From positions 345,585,870 to 345,649,869 of the forward strand of contig NC_081412.1 in assembly GCF_030272615.1 (NCBI RefSeq): 64,000 nucleotides of DNA, in the 5' to 3' direction. A program made the position numbers and the translations under genes. The DNA comes from Cryptomeria japonica (Eukaryota; Streptophyta; Pinopsida; Cupressales; Cupressaceae). This document shows, in pieces, positions 11,843 to 24,190 of this stretch (its first letter is position 1; every line of letters begins with the position of its first letter). The notes under the pieces are model-generated. The model had not been told where the DNA came from. It did not search any database and worked only from the letters and a program-made list of their open reading frames with translations.

Positions 11843-12796
11843 TGTTGATGTGTGTTTTAGGCACAATCGAACACAGAATAAAATACCAAAGTATTTTACC
11901 CTCTCTTGAACAAAATCACCTCAGATGCTAAATATCTGATCAACTAAGATGATTCCAAGGTTTCTATGGTCAGTTCTTGACATGTGGGTAACTCAATGGC
12001 TAATGTGATTTGCTGTTTTCACTTGGGGGACTTACGCAATTGTTTGGATTTGTTAAGCTTATCATGAATGAGGATAGGTTGCCAATGACTTTGAATGGTT
12101 TTGCAATTATAGCTCTTGACCTAATCTAACAAGGATTTTCAAATAAAATGCAAAAGGGATAACGGTTTAGGAGTTCTAATCTAAAACCTAAAATGCAAGA
12201 CATGGTGAATGATTCAATGGAATTCTACTAGGCAAGGTTTCACCAGCAAAGAACAATTCAACACATGCTTAGTGCAATCATCTAAGGTAAAGTTATAGAT
12301 GTTCAAATTATCACCATCAACATCAATACCATCAAGGCAATGCATACCAATGGATGTGCAATAATTGAAGTTAAGTTCAATCAATTTCTAGTTGACCACA
12401 CAAGGCGAACTTACAATCAGCAAGAAGCTAGTGGTAAGGATTATACAAATTTCATTCAAATACATTCAACACTTCTTTCATCCAATCTAAAATACTTGAA
12501 GCAAATTCTAATCTAAATTCTAATCTGAATTTTGGAGGCAATGAGAACCACAAATGCATACAAAATCTAAACAAAACCACCACACTTCAATGATTTGTAT
12601 TCAAACTTGCAGCATATAGACGACAATTCTCAAAAATCTCTCTTGCAAATGAGAGGTAAATGGGTTTATAGAGTCTCAAATGAAATGAAGGGCCAAGATT
12701 CATTTAGAATCAAGGGCCAAGATCTTGCCAACATTGCCCTAAAATAACCATAATTAGGGTTTGCAACAAAAAAGAAGAGGTCCAATAGAATGATGC
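11843..12796 (-). mobile_element. Left terminal region of unassigned-protein element, copy 1
   Basis: The region begins TGTTGATGTGTGTTTTAGGC and then AACACAGAATAAA. The equivalent position in copy 2 (43020) begins TGTTGACGTGTTTTTTATGA and then AACACAGAATAAA. Both share further islands such as GATTCCAAGGTT and GTGATTTGCTG. No LTR-type duplicate of this end is found on the other side of the coding region. Confidence 0.5.
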
Positions 12797-15700
12797 CTAG
12801 TCATCAAGCAAGGAATCTTCTAAAAGATTCGGTCTTGCATCCCTCTCTCTAGCTGGATACTCCACGAATCTGGCTAAGACTGAGTTGAGTTCCTCCATGG
12901 TGACATTGGGTAAAGCTTCCTATTGCACATAAATCACATCCAAGGCATCTGAGCAAGCATCAAAGACACTTTCCCAATCTAGCATAAGCTTCTGTAAATT
13001 GTGGATGTGAACCACGAGAGAAACCAAATCATCTATCTGACTCTTCTTCAAAGAATCTAATTGATTGAAGTAAACAAACTTCATCTTTTCTTTCAATTCT
13101 TCTAAGTGTAAACTGTTGGAAGCATGAATATCCATTCCCAATAACTACTCATCAATAGATGTAAGGATCTTGGATTGAATCTCTTGGATCAATCCTTCCA
13201 TCTCTGTGCAATCCTGTCTTGCATGATCATAAGCGGACTTCCGCATAGCCAAACAACAATACCATCCTTGGAAATCATAAACATCACCTGCATGCACAAC
13301 TCCCTTCTGGATCAACGTAGGCATCGGGATTCGCTTCAACACCCTGAGGCGAGGAATTGTCTTCTCTTGCATAGGTTGGAAATCATCCCAAATTCCTTCC
13401 AGATATTGTATCCTGAATATGAGCATTGACGTCTTGTCAAATGCCTGGACAAATTGAGCTAGGAAATCATCTGCTTGTTTCGATACATCTTAAATCCATT
13501 TGCAACCTCTAAATGTGTATTCCTTGCTACCCCATAGTCGAAAGGAAACCCGCAATCAATGGCGATAGGTGAGACAAAAGTAGGATCCTCACACCTTTGG
13601 GAATTCATCCCTTTAATGTATTCTCTGAGTCTCCTGTTCTCATTTTCAAGCATATCTTTCTTCTCAATAATCCTATCTAATCGCGCCCTTATTGCCTTGA
13701 CTGTATCATTAAGTTCCTGGAACTCCTGTTTCTTTGTAGTTGGCCCAAGGTCAATCATGATGATTTGATAATCCATAGGAGTGACCGCATCTTTGGTCTT
13801 ATCACCCATCGAGACAGCTACTTGTGCAATGCGCACACCTGTATCATCTCTAGCAATCCTAGAGGGCACCTTAGCCTTCTTTTGTTCTTTTCCTTTGTCT
13901 GTCTTGGCTAAGAAATCATCAATGTCCTCTATAGGCTATATCTCTATCATTTTATTCTTCTCTATGCTCTGCAACAACCAATCAAGAATAGTAGAAATCT
14001 CCATCCCGTCCTCGAGGGTCATGTGTTCTGATCAAGTCCTCTCAAGGCTGAAATGACATCATCAATTGTATCTTTGTCCTTGGTTAAGTCCACCACATTG
14101 TTGCCCAAGTTGACCTCCAATTGGATTGTAGGGGATCCAAGCTGTTCTTCATCATCATCATGTCGTGCCGACTATGCTGTAGCATGTAAGTCTTGATTGT
14201 TCTCTAGTAGGACTTTTGTACCGGAACCCTGTTTGGACTCATCGTCTTTCTCTGTCATATCATTCTCTCTCACTAATGAGGAAATCATGGTGGATTGAGG
14301 AGTGTTAGACTTATGTTTCTTCTTTCTTGAACTCTGACTAACAGTCTCCTTGCCTCTTGCTTGCAATTCTCCAGGCATACCTTTCCTTCTTTTGGGAGCT
14401 TGACTCTCCTTATCACCATGTGGTCTTACATCACTAATTGTTCTTTCATCATCATTGAGAGATGACTCCTCATCCTTCATCTTCTCATAGGTAAAGGTGG
14501 CATTCAACTTCCTCAATTCACTGATGTACTTGCCAATCCATTCCCTGGAGTAATCATTTACTTCTCTCATCAAAACATTCAAATCCACTAACTCGGTTGC
14601 GTCAAATTAGGTGATAGGAAAGGCTTGTCCTTTTCATTTACGTATTGCGGTTGTGCAGGGTCACCATCATCCTGAACCTGATTTGGAATGGAGAAATGAT
14701 TACACTTCCTCATGAAGTCCACTGACATACGAGACCGCATTCTCTTCCTAACTGTGTGCTCATCCATGAGATTAGTGCAATAGTCCTTGATGTCGATTCT
14801 GTGTGTAAATCTTCCTCCCTTGATCTTCACAACATTCTTAAATGGATCGAATCGATCCCTGCTCTTATAGGTTCCAAGGCGATAGAACTCTAGTTCCTCA
14901 ATAAGTAAATTTGTTGTGGCATACCTCCAATGCCTTTGCAAGTGCAATTGGGAGAGTTATCCCCGTTCTATGCTTTTCCTCTTGGAGGAAATCATACTCC
15001 AAAAGTTGTCTCACTACCTCAAGTATAATCTTCTTGTTTGTTGGATACCTAGGAAGCTTGTATGGTGCGGATCGAAATCCGTGAATCCGTAGGCATGTGA
15101 AGGTAGGAAACTGTATATGCCACGATCCATACTTAATAAGCTCCATTGCCTCCTTGGACAACCGTTTGTGGATCCCACCTTGCAATAGTCTTGTGATGTA
15201 CATGATGAAAGCATCGTTCACCCTCTTGTTATGTTCAATCTTGTGCATATGAAATTGTGGATAGCACTCATAAACTCTGTATTGTCCTGGCCCATTCCCG
15301 ACTTAGCCTTTGCATATCAGTCCTTTGTACACAATAAATCTGGTTAGTGCGTACACAAGGTGTCATGCTGAATGCCCATGTTTTCTCCAAACCTCTCAAT
15401 TGGAAGTCGAGGTTACCATCTATTATTTTGGCCTAGTTGAACACCGTTCCCTTTGATATTTCTTCAATATAATGATACATCCAATTCTTGAACAATGCCT
15501 CTTGAGGTGCTTTCATCACTTGGTTGAGTAAAAATACTAAGTCATTGTACTCATATTTGAAGTCCGAACATAGAAGTCTCTTGGGCAATTTAGAGTGGTG
15601 ACGCTTTGGCTCAATGACCCACTCATTGTCCACAACTGTCATACATGCATCTGCTCTCTTCACAAATTTTGCTAAGGCATCATCCTTAGTCATCTCTTGC

Positions 15701-16082
15701 ATGTCCGTACCCTTGGGAATTCTAAACACTTTTTCAATTGATTCTTCAGCTAAGTATGCAAGCACCGCCCCCTTAGGTGATCTGATCATTCTGGTTCGTG
15801 GATCATAGTGCTTGGCACACTCAACAACTAGCTCACCACACTGGATAGATGGTGGAAAGCCGGCTGCATTGTAGATTCCACTCTTCATGATATTAGCTGA
15901 TAGGGTTGAAGGAAGATGATTCTTCACTCCAAACATCCTTTGTCTCATCTGCTTCATGTCCAAGTACTCCATATTCGATCCGTGATCCTCTTCCATTGGG
16001 ACGATAACAATGATTCCGGATAGAAACCCTCTTGTACGATCTTCAACTGTTCCTTTCTTGCCATTATCCCCACGTTAGACAT
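12797..16082 (-). pseudogene. Unassigned ~1,100-residue element-encoded protein, copy 1 (frameshifted)
   Basis: The reading runs from ATG at 16082 (MSNVGIMARKEQ) to a stop at 12797 (ending EDSLLDD), broken by at least five frameshifts and a few stops. Its order of conserved blocks matches copy 2 at 47479-44178: RMFG; AAGFPPSIQCGELVVECAKHY; FKYEYNDLVFLLNQVM; MYITRLLQGGIHKRLS; FPTFTCLRIHGF then YKLPRYP; a coiled coil (IIEKKDMLENENRRLREYI); LKRIPMPTLIQKG then YDFQGWY; and the tail ARFVEYPARERDARPNLLED. I see no zinc knuckle, protease, RT, integrase or transposase signature. The function is unknown. It could be a highly diverged gag or an accessory protein of a conifer LTR element, but I cannot place it. 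Confidence 0.6.
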
Positions 16083-17380
16083 GGTACCTGTACAAAGCTC
16101 GAAGTTAATATCATGGAAAAAATAATTCGAATAATTTTGTTTTCTAAGTTCTGATTTTTAATGATTTTGTCAAATATAAAGGTCAAAAATAATTTTTTTT
16201 AACAATTGGTAACATAAACTCTGTAAACAACATGATTTTGATCAACGTGGGGTATAAAAATTAAAAACTCTTTTAAAATCCTGATTTTCAGACTTATTTA
16301 AGGTCTGATCATGAAATCAAGTCTAAAGATACCCTGGCATACTCAGAAAATGGTGAATTTGGAGCTCAAAAAAGTATACCCAGGTTTGAATGCACTCAGA
16401 AAATGACAAATTTCAAATGTCAAAGTTGCAACAAAGTCTGGTTTTCTGAGGACAGTCTAAAATACCCTCCAAAAGTCTGAAAATACCCAGCAAATGATTT
16501 GCATTAATGGCTGGAAGTGATCACAGCCATGGCATATCTCCATGCTTGAGTTGTTTTGTCTCTCAAAGCTCCAAAATGGCCACGCCTGGGCACAAACAAG
16601 TGGCTGGGAATGAAATCTCAGTTTGATAATAGTTCTGAAAATTGTGCTTCAGACTGGACCAGCAATGGTGTACTAAAAAATGTCTTCAATTCTTCAACAA
16701 TGGTGCCCAAAACAAAGTCGCCCTTCACAAATGATGGCTGGAAATGGACTGAGAACAAATCACAGTTGCTGGGAATGGAGTTTCAGATTTTCAAAAGCAA
16801 TGGTGCCTAGGAACAATGTCTCACTCCCTCACAATGGCACTCAACCATCACTCAAGCAAAATTGCCCCTTCTCCAACAATGGCGCCACATCAAATGCACC
16901 CAAAATCGTCCAAGAAATAATCAACCACAAAATGAAATTGCTGCTCCCCCAATAATGGCGCCACATGTATGAAAATCACCCTTCAATTTGCAACAACACT
17001 TGGAAAACCCCTCCCCAAAATGGTGCCCCACACACACTTGGACAAATTCGAACTCTCCCACTAGCAATGTTGCCTTCAATCAGCTTGCAAACTGTCACAT
17101 CAGTGGACATAACTACTTATTCATGTTTTCACCTTGAGAGTTCACACAAGCAATGTGGGATAAAAACTTGGCTTATAACAGTCAAGTGGAACATTGATCC
17201 TTATTGGGATAACACATTTAATATTAAATGAATGTTGCTGGTCTTTAAATTTTTGTAACAAGGCAAAAAAATAATTTAATTTGGGCACACTTGTCATTTA
17301 AAACATTCATTTGCATTTAATTCCAGCCACCCAGGGAAATTCGATCCCTATTTGGACAAATACTTCTCACTAAATTCCAC
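16083..17380. mobile_element. 5'-side non-coding region of copy 1, degenerate CAATGGTGCC repeats
   Basis: From about 16540 to 17060 variants of CAACAATGGCGCCACAT and GCAATGGTGCC recur at irregular spacing. Short plus-strand frames (16556-17231) follow these repeats and show no protein signature. No primer-binding site was found next to the start codon. Confidence 0.4.
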
Positions 17381-17389
17381 TTAACTTGC

Positions 17390-18125
17390 ACAATGAGGCC
17401 TTGAGGGGAAAATCGACCCTCATCTAGACTCAAAAATGATCAAAATTTCACTTAACTTGTCCAAAAATATCTCTTTGAGGAAAATCAATGCCCATCTGGA
17501 CAACAAAAATCCATCAATTTGTTCACTTCCTCCACAAATTCATCTCTAGGGGAAAAATGTCCCTCATCTGGAATCAAAACTTGTCAAAATATGTCAAAAT
17601 TCATTAATGATGCCTCCAAGGGAAATTCAATCTCCATCTGGACAATAAATTCATATCAAAACTTCATCAATTCACCCAGTGGAAAAATGCACCTCATCGG
17701 GACAATGTAAATTTGTCCACACTCAACTCCGTCACACTCATTTTCTAGTTTGGTGGAAATTGGAATCTCATCTAGACAAAATATAGCACTTGACTTGATC
17801 ATTTTTGCCTCTGGTGGAAAAACGTGGTCCATCTGGACAACTATAGGGGAGAATATGGATGCATCAGGATTTTCCCCAAAACTCCTGCAACTTGGTGGAA
17901 AAACGCCCTCCATCGGGACAATCCAATTTACCTTCAGAACTTGGTGGAAAAACGTCTCCCATCTGGACAAATTGATATTATGCCTTGTTTTCATGGGGGA
18001 GAAACGTTTTCCATTGGGACTATGGTGTTTTTCAGAGTGAAAAAGTCAAAACTTGTCAAATTTTTACCTCTTTGCGTCAAGACTTTCATCATTTTGAGTG
18101 GGGTAAAATAAGGTCCATCAGGACA
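17390..18125. repeat. Degenerate tandem array (GGTGGAAAAACG...CATCTGGACAA)
   Basis: About ten diverged units of roughly 55-75 bp share a core GGGGGAAAA-(A/T)CG followed by CCATCTGGACAA (for example near 17480, 17550, 17620, 17690, 17820, 17890, 17950 and 18000). The overlapping reading frames on both strands here are products of the repeat. The position corresponds to the 84-bp array of copy 2. Confidence 0.65.
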
Positions 18126-18799
18126 ATGTGCAAATTCACCAAATTTTACCTCCTAGGAGCAAGAACTTAACTCCTATAGGGTCTCTAGATGCTCTAACAC
18201 AAAAATAACCCCGATTTGCAACACTTAAGACATATTTATTCACACTTAAAACCTGTTGCGACCTCAGAATTAGGCAAAATTTAGGATCACGAAAACATTT
18301 AGCCATTTAAAACATATGATCCTATTGACCTCAAAATTCAAAACCCTAATTAGCACATGGGAAACCTCTAGGCAAGATCATATAAAAAACGAGACTCAGG
18401 CACCCAAAAGCTCAAAATTGTCGCCTGACTGCCAAAACCCTAAACTAACAAAGCACAAAAAGTAGGAAAGAGGAGGTCCCCGTTTGCAATGGGGCGATGT
18501 GTGAAAAGGTCCCAACAAGCATGTGCTAAACCCTCAAGGCACAAGCAAAACAAGAAGCCATATAATGCCCCATATACGAGAAGGTTATTTCGTCTTTGAC
18601 TTGTGGCAAGAAGGGATTGACAAAATCGCATTTTAACGTGTTGTTAGGGCGAGAGTGGGCTCAAGATATCAGGAAAAATGGTGCGGTATCCATCCATTAC
18701 TATTGTGAAGCCATGAAATGACAAGAGGGAATACAAGAGCTTGCTCCTTCCCAACTCTTTGTAGGCTCTTCAAATTATGCATATATGCCCCATTTGTAC
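18126..18799. mobile_element. Right terminal region of copy 1
   Basis: 18470-18520 contains a G-rich block, CCCGTTTGCAATGGGGCGAT followed by GTGTGAAAAGGTCCCAACAA. It parallels CCCTATCTGGGATGGGGTGAT and GTGTGATTAGGTCACAACAA at 49200-49250 in copy 2. The exact outer end is not clear, because a Tat-type element begins at 18800. Confidence 0.45.
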
Positions 18800-20488
18800 T
18801 GTTATCACAAAAGCTTGCACCCTTGGTGAGCTATCAACTCAACAACCTTGTGAAACATAGAAACAACCCCGAAGTGTGGAACCTTGCGCAAGGGGTTGAA
18901 TCTCCGGAGAAGGCCGACTTCCTTCTCAATCCAAGTGTAGGTGTTGAACCAACTCAACACTCCAAATCTTACTTCTAAACCTACCCGAACAACTTGTAGA
19001 GGAAAAGGGAAGAGAGAAATGCTTAAAATGAAAGGAGGTGATGCACCAAGATAAGAGATGTTTCTCTCCCCACTTGAAATGGCACAAAGAATCAACTGAA
19101 ATACCCAGGAGATGCACAAACTTCAATTGCATGAATGACTTCAACACACATATGGAGGTTAGAACTTGCTGAATGTCAAGAGGGGAGAAGGTTTCCCACA
19201 AGTCACACCCAAAAACAGGTTAACACAACATATATGTGAAAGAAAGCCACAAACATACACTTACAATGAAGGTAAGAACACATACACAACATACATAAGT
19301 TGAAGTAAGGCAAGAATGAAAATTTCAATTCATTACAAGGCCAATGGCCAAACTTACAGTTGTAGAAATGCAAGATAAATACAAGTCTTTAAGAGAAGTG
19401 AAAGAGCATAGAATAGCTCAAGCCAGTAGGGAGAGAACCCTTTACAATGAGGCATCACAACCTTATATAGAAAACTAGTCGCATAGAAGAGACCATTGGT
19501 CAAGGGAGAGAAGCCTCAACCCTTGTGTGTGCAGGGAAATGTCAGTGAGGGAATGTAGGCAAGTGCATGCACCTGGCATTGTGTACATGCAAGCAACCTG
19601 GCCATACCCTAAAAATGCAATCCCAAGAAGAAAGGTACTTCTAGAAGGTGGATTGACTGACATTCCAAATGCAGAGCATGCAGGCATGACATAAGTAATC
19701 ACAAATAAGCATGGCCTTGTACTTCTCACGCCATCTGGAAGTGTCACAAGCTAGAAGGAAGTTGGAAAGACTTTGGAAACACAGGTTACCGAAGTTGGGA
19801 AGACTTAGGCTTGGGATTTTGGGATTCCGGAGTTCCGGGGTTGAGGACTTAGGAACTTGGGAACTTGGGGGTTTTGGAGTTCCGGGGTTGAGGAAGAGAA
19901 GACTTAGGAACTTGGGAACTTGGGAGTTCCGGAGTTCCGGGGTTGAGGAAGAGAAGACTTAGCTACTTGGGAACTTGGGGGTTCCGGAGTTCCGAGGTTG
20001 AGGAAGAGAAGACTTAGGAACTTGGGAACTTGGGAGTTCCGGAGTTCTAGGGTTGAGGAAGAGAAGGCTTAGGAACTTGGGAACCTGGGGGTTTCGGAGT
20101 TCTGGGGTTGAGGACTTAGGAACTTGGGAACCTGGGGGTTCTAGAGTTCCGAGGTTGAGGACTTGGGAACTTGGGAACCTGGAGGTTCCGGAGTTCCGGG
20201 GTTGAGGAAGAGAAGACTTAGGAACTTGGGAACCTGGGGGTTTCGGAGTTCCGAGGTTGAGGAAGAGAAGACTTAGCAACTTGGGAACTTGGGGGTTTCG
20301 GAGTTCCGGGGTTGAGGAAGAGAAGACTTAGGAACTTGGGAACTTGGGAGTTTCGGAGTTCCGGCAAGACAACACTTCATACTTCATGATTCCATTGTTT
20401 TCTCTTTGATCAACTGAGGCAACTCTGGTCCATAGAACATATCTCTTATCGGTTCTAACTGGTGGTTCAAGGGTGTCATAAAATGACA
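18800..20488 (-). mobile_element. 3' LTR of Tat-like gypsy element
   Basis: Plus-strand ends are TGTTATCACAAAAGC and ATAAAATGACA. It is a direct repeat of 26734-28691 over the first ~1 kb (TTGCACCCTTGGTGAGCTAT, CAAGGCCAATGGCCAAACTT) and at the right end. The middle is a minisatellite (19790-20365) of different length from that in the partner LTR. No target duplication links 18795-18799 with 28692-28696. Confidence 0.8.
19790..20365. repeat. LTR minisatellite, 47/55-bp units
   Basis: Units follow the pattern GACTTAGGAACTTGGGAAC, then TTGGGGGTTCCGGAGTTCC, then GGGGTTGAG, with or without GAAGAGAA. The two unit lengths differ by that 8-bp insert. The long Pro/Ser-rich minus-strand frame at 19959-20279 is a by-product of the repeat. 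Confidence 0.85.
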
Positions 20489-20943
20489 ATATTTTTGGTG
20501 ACCTCTACGGGATGCTTGCCTGCTAAGCATGAAGTTCAGAAGCCTTGACCATCCTTTGGGTACTAAGTCATTGAAATGACCCAAAACATCTGTGCGCCAT
20601 CACTTGGAGGGAAACTGGAAACTAGAGCGCACACCCTCTTAAGGAGAATGCGGTAGGTGCACAAGCACTTATGAAAGCAAAACAACTTCTAGTCTAATAT
20701 TTACATAGTCATCAACACCCTCTTTAGAAGCAGGGCTTGAGATGAATCCCATTCACTGGGATTGGAAGAACTTTGCCATCAAGCCTGGAGAGATGAAATG
20801 CATTGGCCTCCTTGCAACTAGTGATTACATATGGACCACTCTAGATATCATCAAATTTGGAGTGTCACCCAACTTTGGCTTTGTCTGGATCCCACTTTAG
20901 AACTAGATCTCCCTCTTTGAAGACCCTATTAGTAGCCTTTTTG
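20489..20943 (-). other. 3' untranslated part of Tat-like element
   Basis: This lies between the integrase C-terminus and the 3' LTR. I see no conserved domain. A convincing polypurine tract next to 20488 is not visible, which may reflect decay. Confidence 0.5.
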
Positions 20944-21724
20944 TCAAAAACTTTCTTCGACCTGTTTTTGATGAGTCTCAAGCGTATGCATAGCTTGACC
21001 TCTAACCTCCTCGAGTTCCATTAGTTCAGCTAGCCTTACTGTCATGGCATCATTCTCTGTCAATTCCAGCTGATGTGCTAGTTCAAGAGAGGGTAACTCT
21101 AGGGAAGCTGAGAGTCTTGCTTCTTTCCCATATACCAGCATGAAAGGGGAGTTACTGATCGCCCTCTTGGGTGTGATCCTGTTAGCCCATAAGGCTGTCC
21201 TCAACTTAGTATGCCACGACCTCTGGTTGCCTTCAATCCTCCTTTTGATTATCCTGATGAGGTTCTTGTTGGAAGATTCGGCTAAGCCATTACCCTGAGG
21301 TTAATAATTGGATGACGTCTTCAAGTATACACCATGCTTAACTGCCCAAGAACTGATTTGGGTTCCAACGAATGCCTTGGCATTATCTGATATGATGGTG
21401 GAGGGGACACCGAATCTTGTCACAATTCCATCAAGGAATTCCAATACTTGAGGCCTCAGTGGCATCCCTTAATGTAATTGCCTCTGTCCACCTAGTGAAG
21501 TAGTCTGTTGCGGCCAAGATCCACTTGTGGCCAGCACTAGCAGGTGGATTTATCATGCCAATGAAGTCTAAACCCCATTGTGTGAATGGTTGATCTGCTT
21601 GGATGGGGTGAAGAGGTAGGGCAGCTAGTCTTTGCTTTCCAGAGAAGAAAGCACATTTCTTGCAATTCTTCACCCATCTATGTGAGTCATTGAATAAGGA
21701 TGGCCAGTAATAACCAGCCCTCAT
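20944..21724 (-). pseudogene. Integrase of Tat-like element (frameshifted)
   Basis: From 21724 downward: the end of the zinc-binding HHCC region (HRWVKNCKKCAFF), the first catalytic Asp (WGLDFIGMI), the second Asp in ATDYFTRWTEA, a break near 21430, then the catalytic Glu block PQGNGLAESSNKNLIR at about 21300-21250, and the C-terminal part with FMLVYGKEARL. The DDE residues are all present but not in one open frame. The order RT, RNase H, integrase is that of Ty3/gypsy. Confidence 0.85.
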
Positions 21725-22057
21725 TATTTTGATATTTGTAGTCCTTGCAGAGAAGTGGTCCCCTGAAGAGCCATCATGAAATTCTTATAACAATTTGCTG
21801 ACTTGATTTTGCTCGATACATCTTAACAAGACTCCATTAGAGTCTCTTCGAAAAAGGGTGCCATCCACTAAGACATAGGGGATGGACTGCAACCTGAAAT
21901 GCCTTCTTTTGGTCCTGTCTAGACCTTGGGGGTATCTACCTTCCATTAAGAAGGTGGTCATGTCACTTACCCAATTGAATTGAGTGCCGTTGCTAGTTGG
22001 TTGATCCTCTTGTAACACAAGGGCGACCTTTGAAGTAGTCTCAGAAGATGAGACAAG
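21725..22057 (-). pseudogene. RNase H / integrase linker of Tat-like element
   Basis: The frame at 22018-21785 includes MEGRYPQGLDRTKRRHF and LVDGTLFRR, typical of the tether region before the gypsy integrase zinc finger. Stops flank it. Confidence 0.65.
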
Positions 22058-22609
22058 CTATTCACATAGGTCCCTGCCTCTTACAAGTTTAGTGATCTTG
22101 ATGTTGATGTCGTATTCCATGACCTTGGTTATCCACCCAACCCTCTTCTCATTGATGTCCTTGTTTAAAAGGAAATCCTTGACACATGCATGTGGAACTA
22201 AGAGCTGGATCCTGTTGTTGGACAACATGTGTCTAAACGTTTTTAATGCCCTTACAACAGTGAGGATTTGCTTCTCTACATAGCTATACTTAAGCTTATA
22301 GTCTTTTAACCCCTCACTAAAGAAGGCAATAGGTTGCTCCAAATTATCATTTTTCAGCTGTGTTAGGACAACCGAGATGCTGGATTCTCCTCCGAAGGTA
22401 TAGAGGAAAAAATCCCTTTCATAGTTAGGGTCGACAAGGGTAGGGGCCTGAGCAATTGCTTGTTTAATCTCTTCAAAGCCGGCGCTCCCCTCCTTGGTCC
22501 AACTGAAAACCAAATTTTTCTTCAACATGGAGGTGAGGGGTTTTACCATGGTGGCAAGGTTGGGAATGAACCTCCTCACAAAGTTGATCCTACCAAGGAA
22601 ACTTTGCAA
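22058..22609 (-). pseudogene. RT connection and degenerate RNase H of Tat-like element
   Basis: The start has the usual RT-thumb block (LGRINFVRRFIPNLA) and FSWTKEGSAGFEEIKQA. The RNase H core reads FFLYTFGGESSISVVLTQ where active gypsy enzymes usually have YTDAS, so the first catalytic Asp is absent. The later SYVEKQILTVV and FLLNKDINEKRVGWI blocks are kept. Loss of this domain's active site is consistent with lineages that carry a second RNase H, which is also present here at 23700-24190. Confidence 0.8.
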
Positions 22610-22654
22610 TCCCTTCTTGTGACTGGGGAGTGAGAGAGAAAGAATAGCCTCTAC

Positions 22655-23254
22655 TCACTTTCGATCAATGGTCAAGCCATCTTTGGATACAATGTGTCCC
22701 AGCAATCTTCCTTGATTAGTACCAAATACACACTTGCTAGGGTTCAAGGACACACCATACTCCCTGCATTTCATGAACACCTGCTCAAGATGACCAAGAT
22801 GGTCAACTACATGCTTTGAATAAATAGTTATGTCGTCAAGGTATATAAGCACAAACTTTGCTAATACACCCTTGAAAGCCATGTCCATTGCTCTTTGAAA
22901 CGTGGCTCCTGCATTGGTTAGCCCAAAAGGCATCTTGCAATAAGCATAGGTACCCCACTTAGTAGTAAATGCAGTCTTGTGTTGGTCTGATTCTTGGACT
23001 AAAATTTGATTGTAGCCTGAATACCCATCCAAGAATGAAAATCTTTCTGAGCCACTGACCTTTTGGAGAATCTGCTCCATGGAGGGAAGGGGATAATGAT
23101 CGTTGAGGGAGGCTCTGTTGAGGTCCCTAAAGTCGACACATAGTCTGATTTCCCCATTCTTCTTCCATACAGGGACAAGGTTGGCCACCCAGGAGGAGTG
23201 CTTGATAGGGAAGATGATATTGGCTTCTATGAGCTTGGCCAACTCCTTCCTCAT
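22655..23254 (-). pseudogene. Reverse transcriptase of Tat-like gypsy element
   Basis: The 200-residue open frame covers RT motifs in order: ANLVPVWKKNGEIRLCVDFR; DLNRASLNDHYPLPSMEQIL; FSFLDGYSGYNQI; MPFGLTNAGATFQRAMD; and the active-site FVLIYLDDITIYS. It ends in LLGHIVSKDGLTID. The YLDD box is intact. The frame is cut from the following thumb region by a stop and frameshift near 22640. Confidence 0.9.
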
Positions 23255-23332
23255 TAGTGGCTCAATCTTGGGGTTTATTGGTCTTTGCTTTTGTCTAACT
23301 GGCTTTGCATCCGGGTTTAGCTCTATAGTATG

Positions 23333-24190
23333 CTAGGCTAAGCTAGAGTCAAAACCCTTCAAATCTTCATAGGTCCAAGCAACTATGTCATCATATTTTT
23401 GACAAAGCTCAACAAAGGCCTCTTGTTCGGTTGAGGAACATACCTTGCCCAAGTTTAGAGACCTACCCTCGGCAACAACAACTGGCTTGTAATCACCCTT
23501 CTTTGCAGCCAGGTTCATCTTCTTCTTCAATTGATCATACGAGTTGAAAATGCCTTCCAAGGTAACTAGACCTTTAGGCAACTTGTTGGAGTTGAGCTGC
23601 ATGATTTGATCTCCATACTGGTCTTGTAGCTTAGACTGATTTTTAGCAGAAAATTCTGCTTCATTTTGCAAGAAATTAACAATCTGCTGATCACTTTCAA
23701 ATACTTGCCAATTTGCCTGATTGTTTGGGATAGTAGGCCTCACAACAAGCTTGATGTGTTGTTCCTTCTCGCTTGCAACATGCACTGGTATGTTGAACTG
23801 AGCACCAACCGCTGCAAGCCTATCAACATGCTTGTTCTGACTTCTAGGAATACTCTGGATGTTGAAGGCCTCGAATCCTTCAATATCCCAAACCCTGTGT
23901 TTGTATGATTTGAGTAGGTTGTTCTTTGTTATACTTTGAGATCGGATATGATTAGCAACCAATTCGCTATCTCCAAATACTTTCAAGGATCTGATCTTTC
24001 TGTTTTGTGCAAGTTGGAGGCCTTGGATCAAGGCTTCATACTCATCGACATTGTTGGTGCAACCAAACTAAAGCCTAAAAGAGAAGAAATATTTCTCTTG
24101 CTCAGGAGAAACAAGCATCACACCAACACTTGCACTTGCACCGTTTCTGTTTCTTGAACCATCAAAAAATATGCTCCATAACCCCTCTAA
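23333..24190 (-). pseudogene. Additional (archaeal-type) RNase H domain upstream of RT
   Basis: Beginning at about 24185 the translation reads WSIFFDGSRNRNGASA, then NNVDEYEALIQGLQLAQ, KVFGDSELVANHIRS and QNKHVDRLAAVG. These provide the four acidic RNase H residues (FDGS, DEYEA, GDSEL, HVDRL). One in-frame TAG lies at about 24070, between the first and second blocks. The domain lies between protease and RT. Plant Tat-lineage elements are known to carry such a second RNase H. The downstream part (to 23333) is a linker leading to the RT N-terminus (DDIVAWTYEDLKGFD). Confidence 0.85.

Noticed and set aside
16556-18170. Clustered plus-strand frames
   Set aside because: Produced by degenerate tandem repeats (CAATGGTGCC and GGTGGAAAAACG types).
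19711-20279. Repeat-rich Pro/Ser and Gly/Leu frames
   Set aside because: By-products of the LTR minisatellite; not conserved in the partner LTR.
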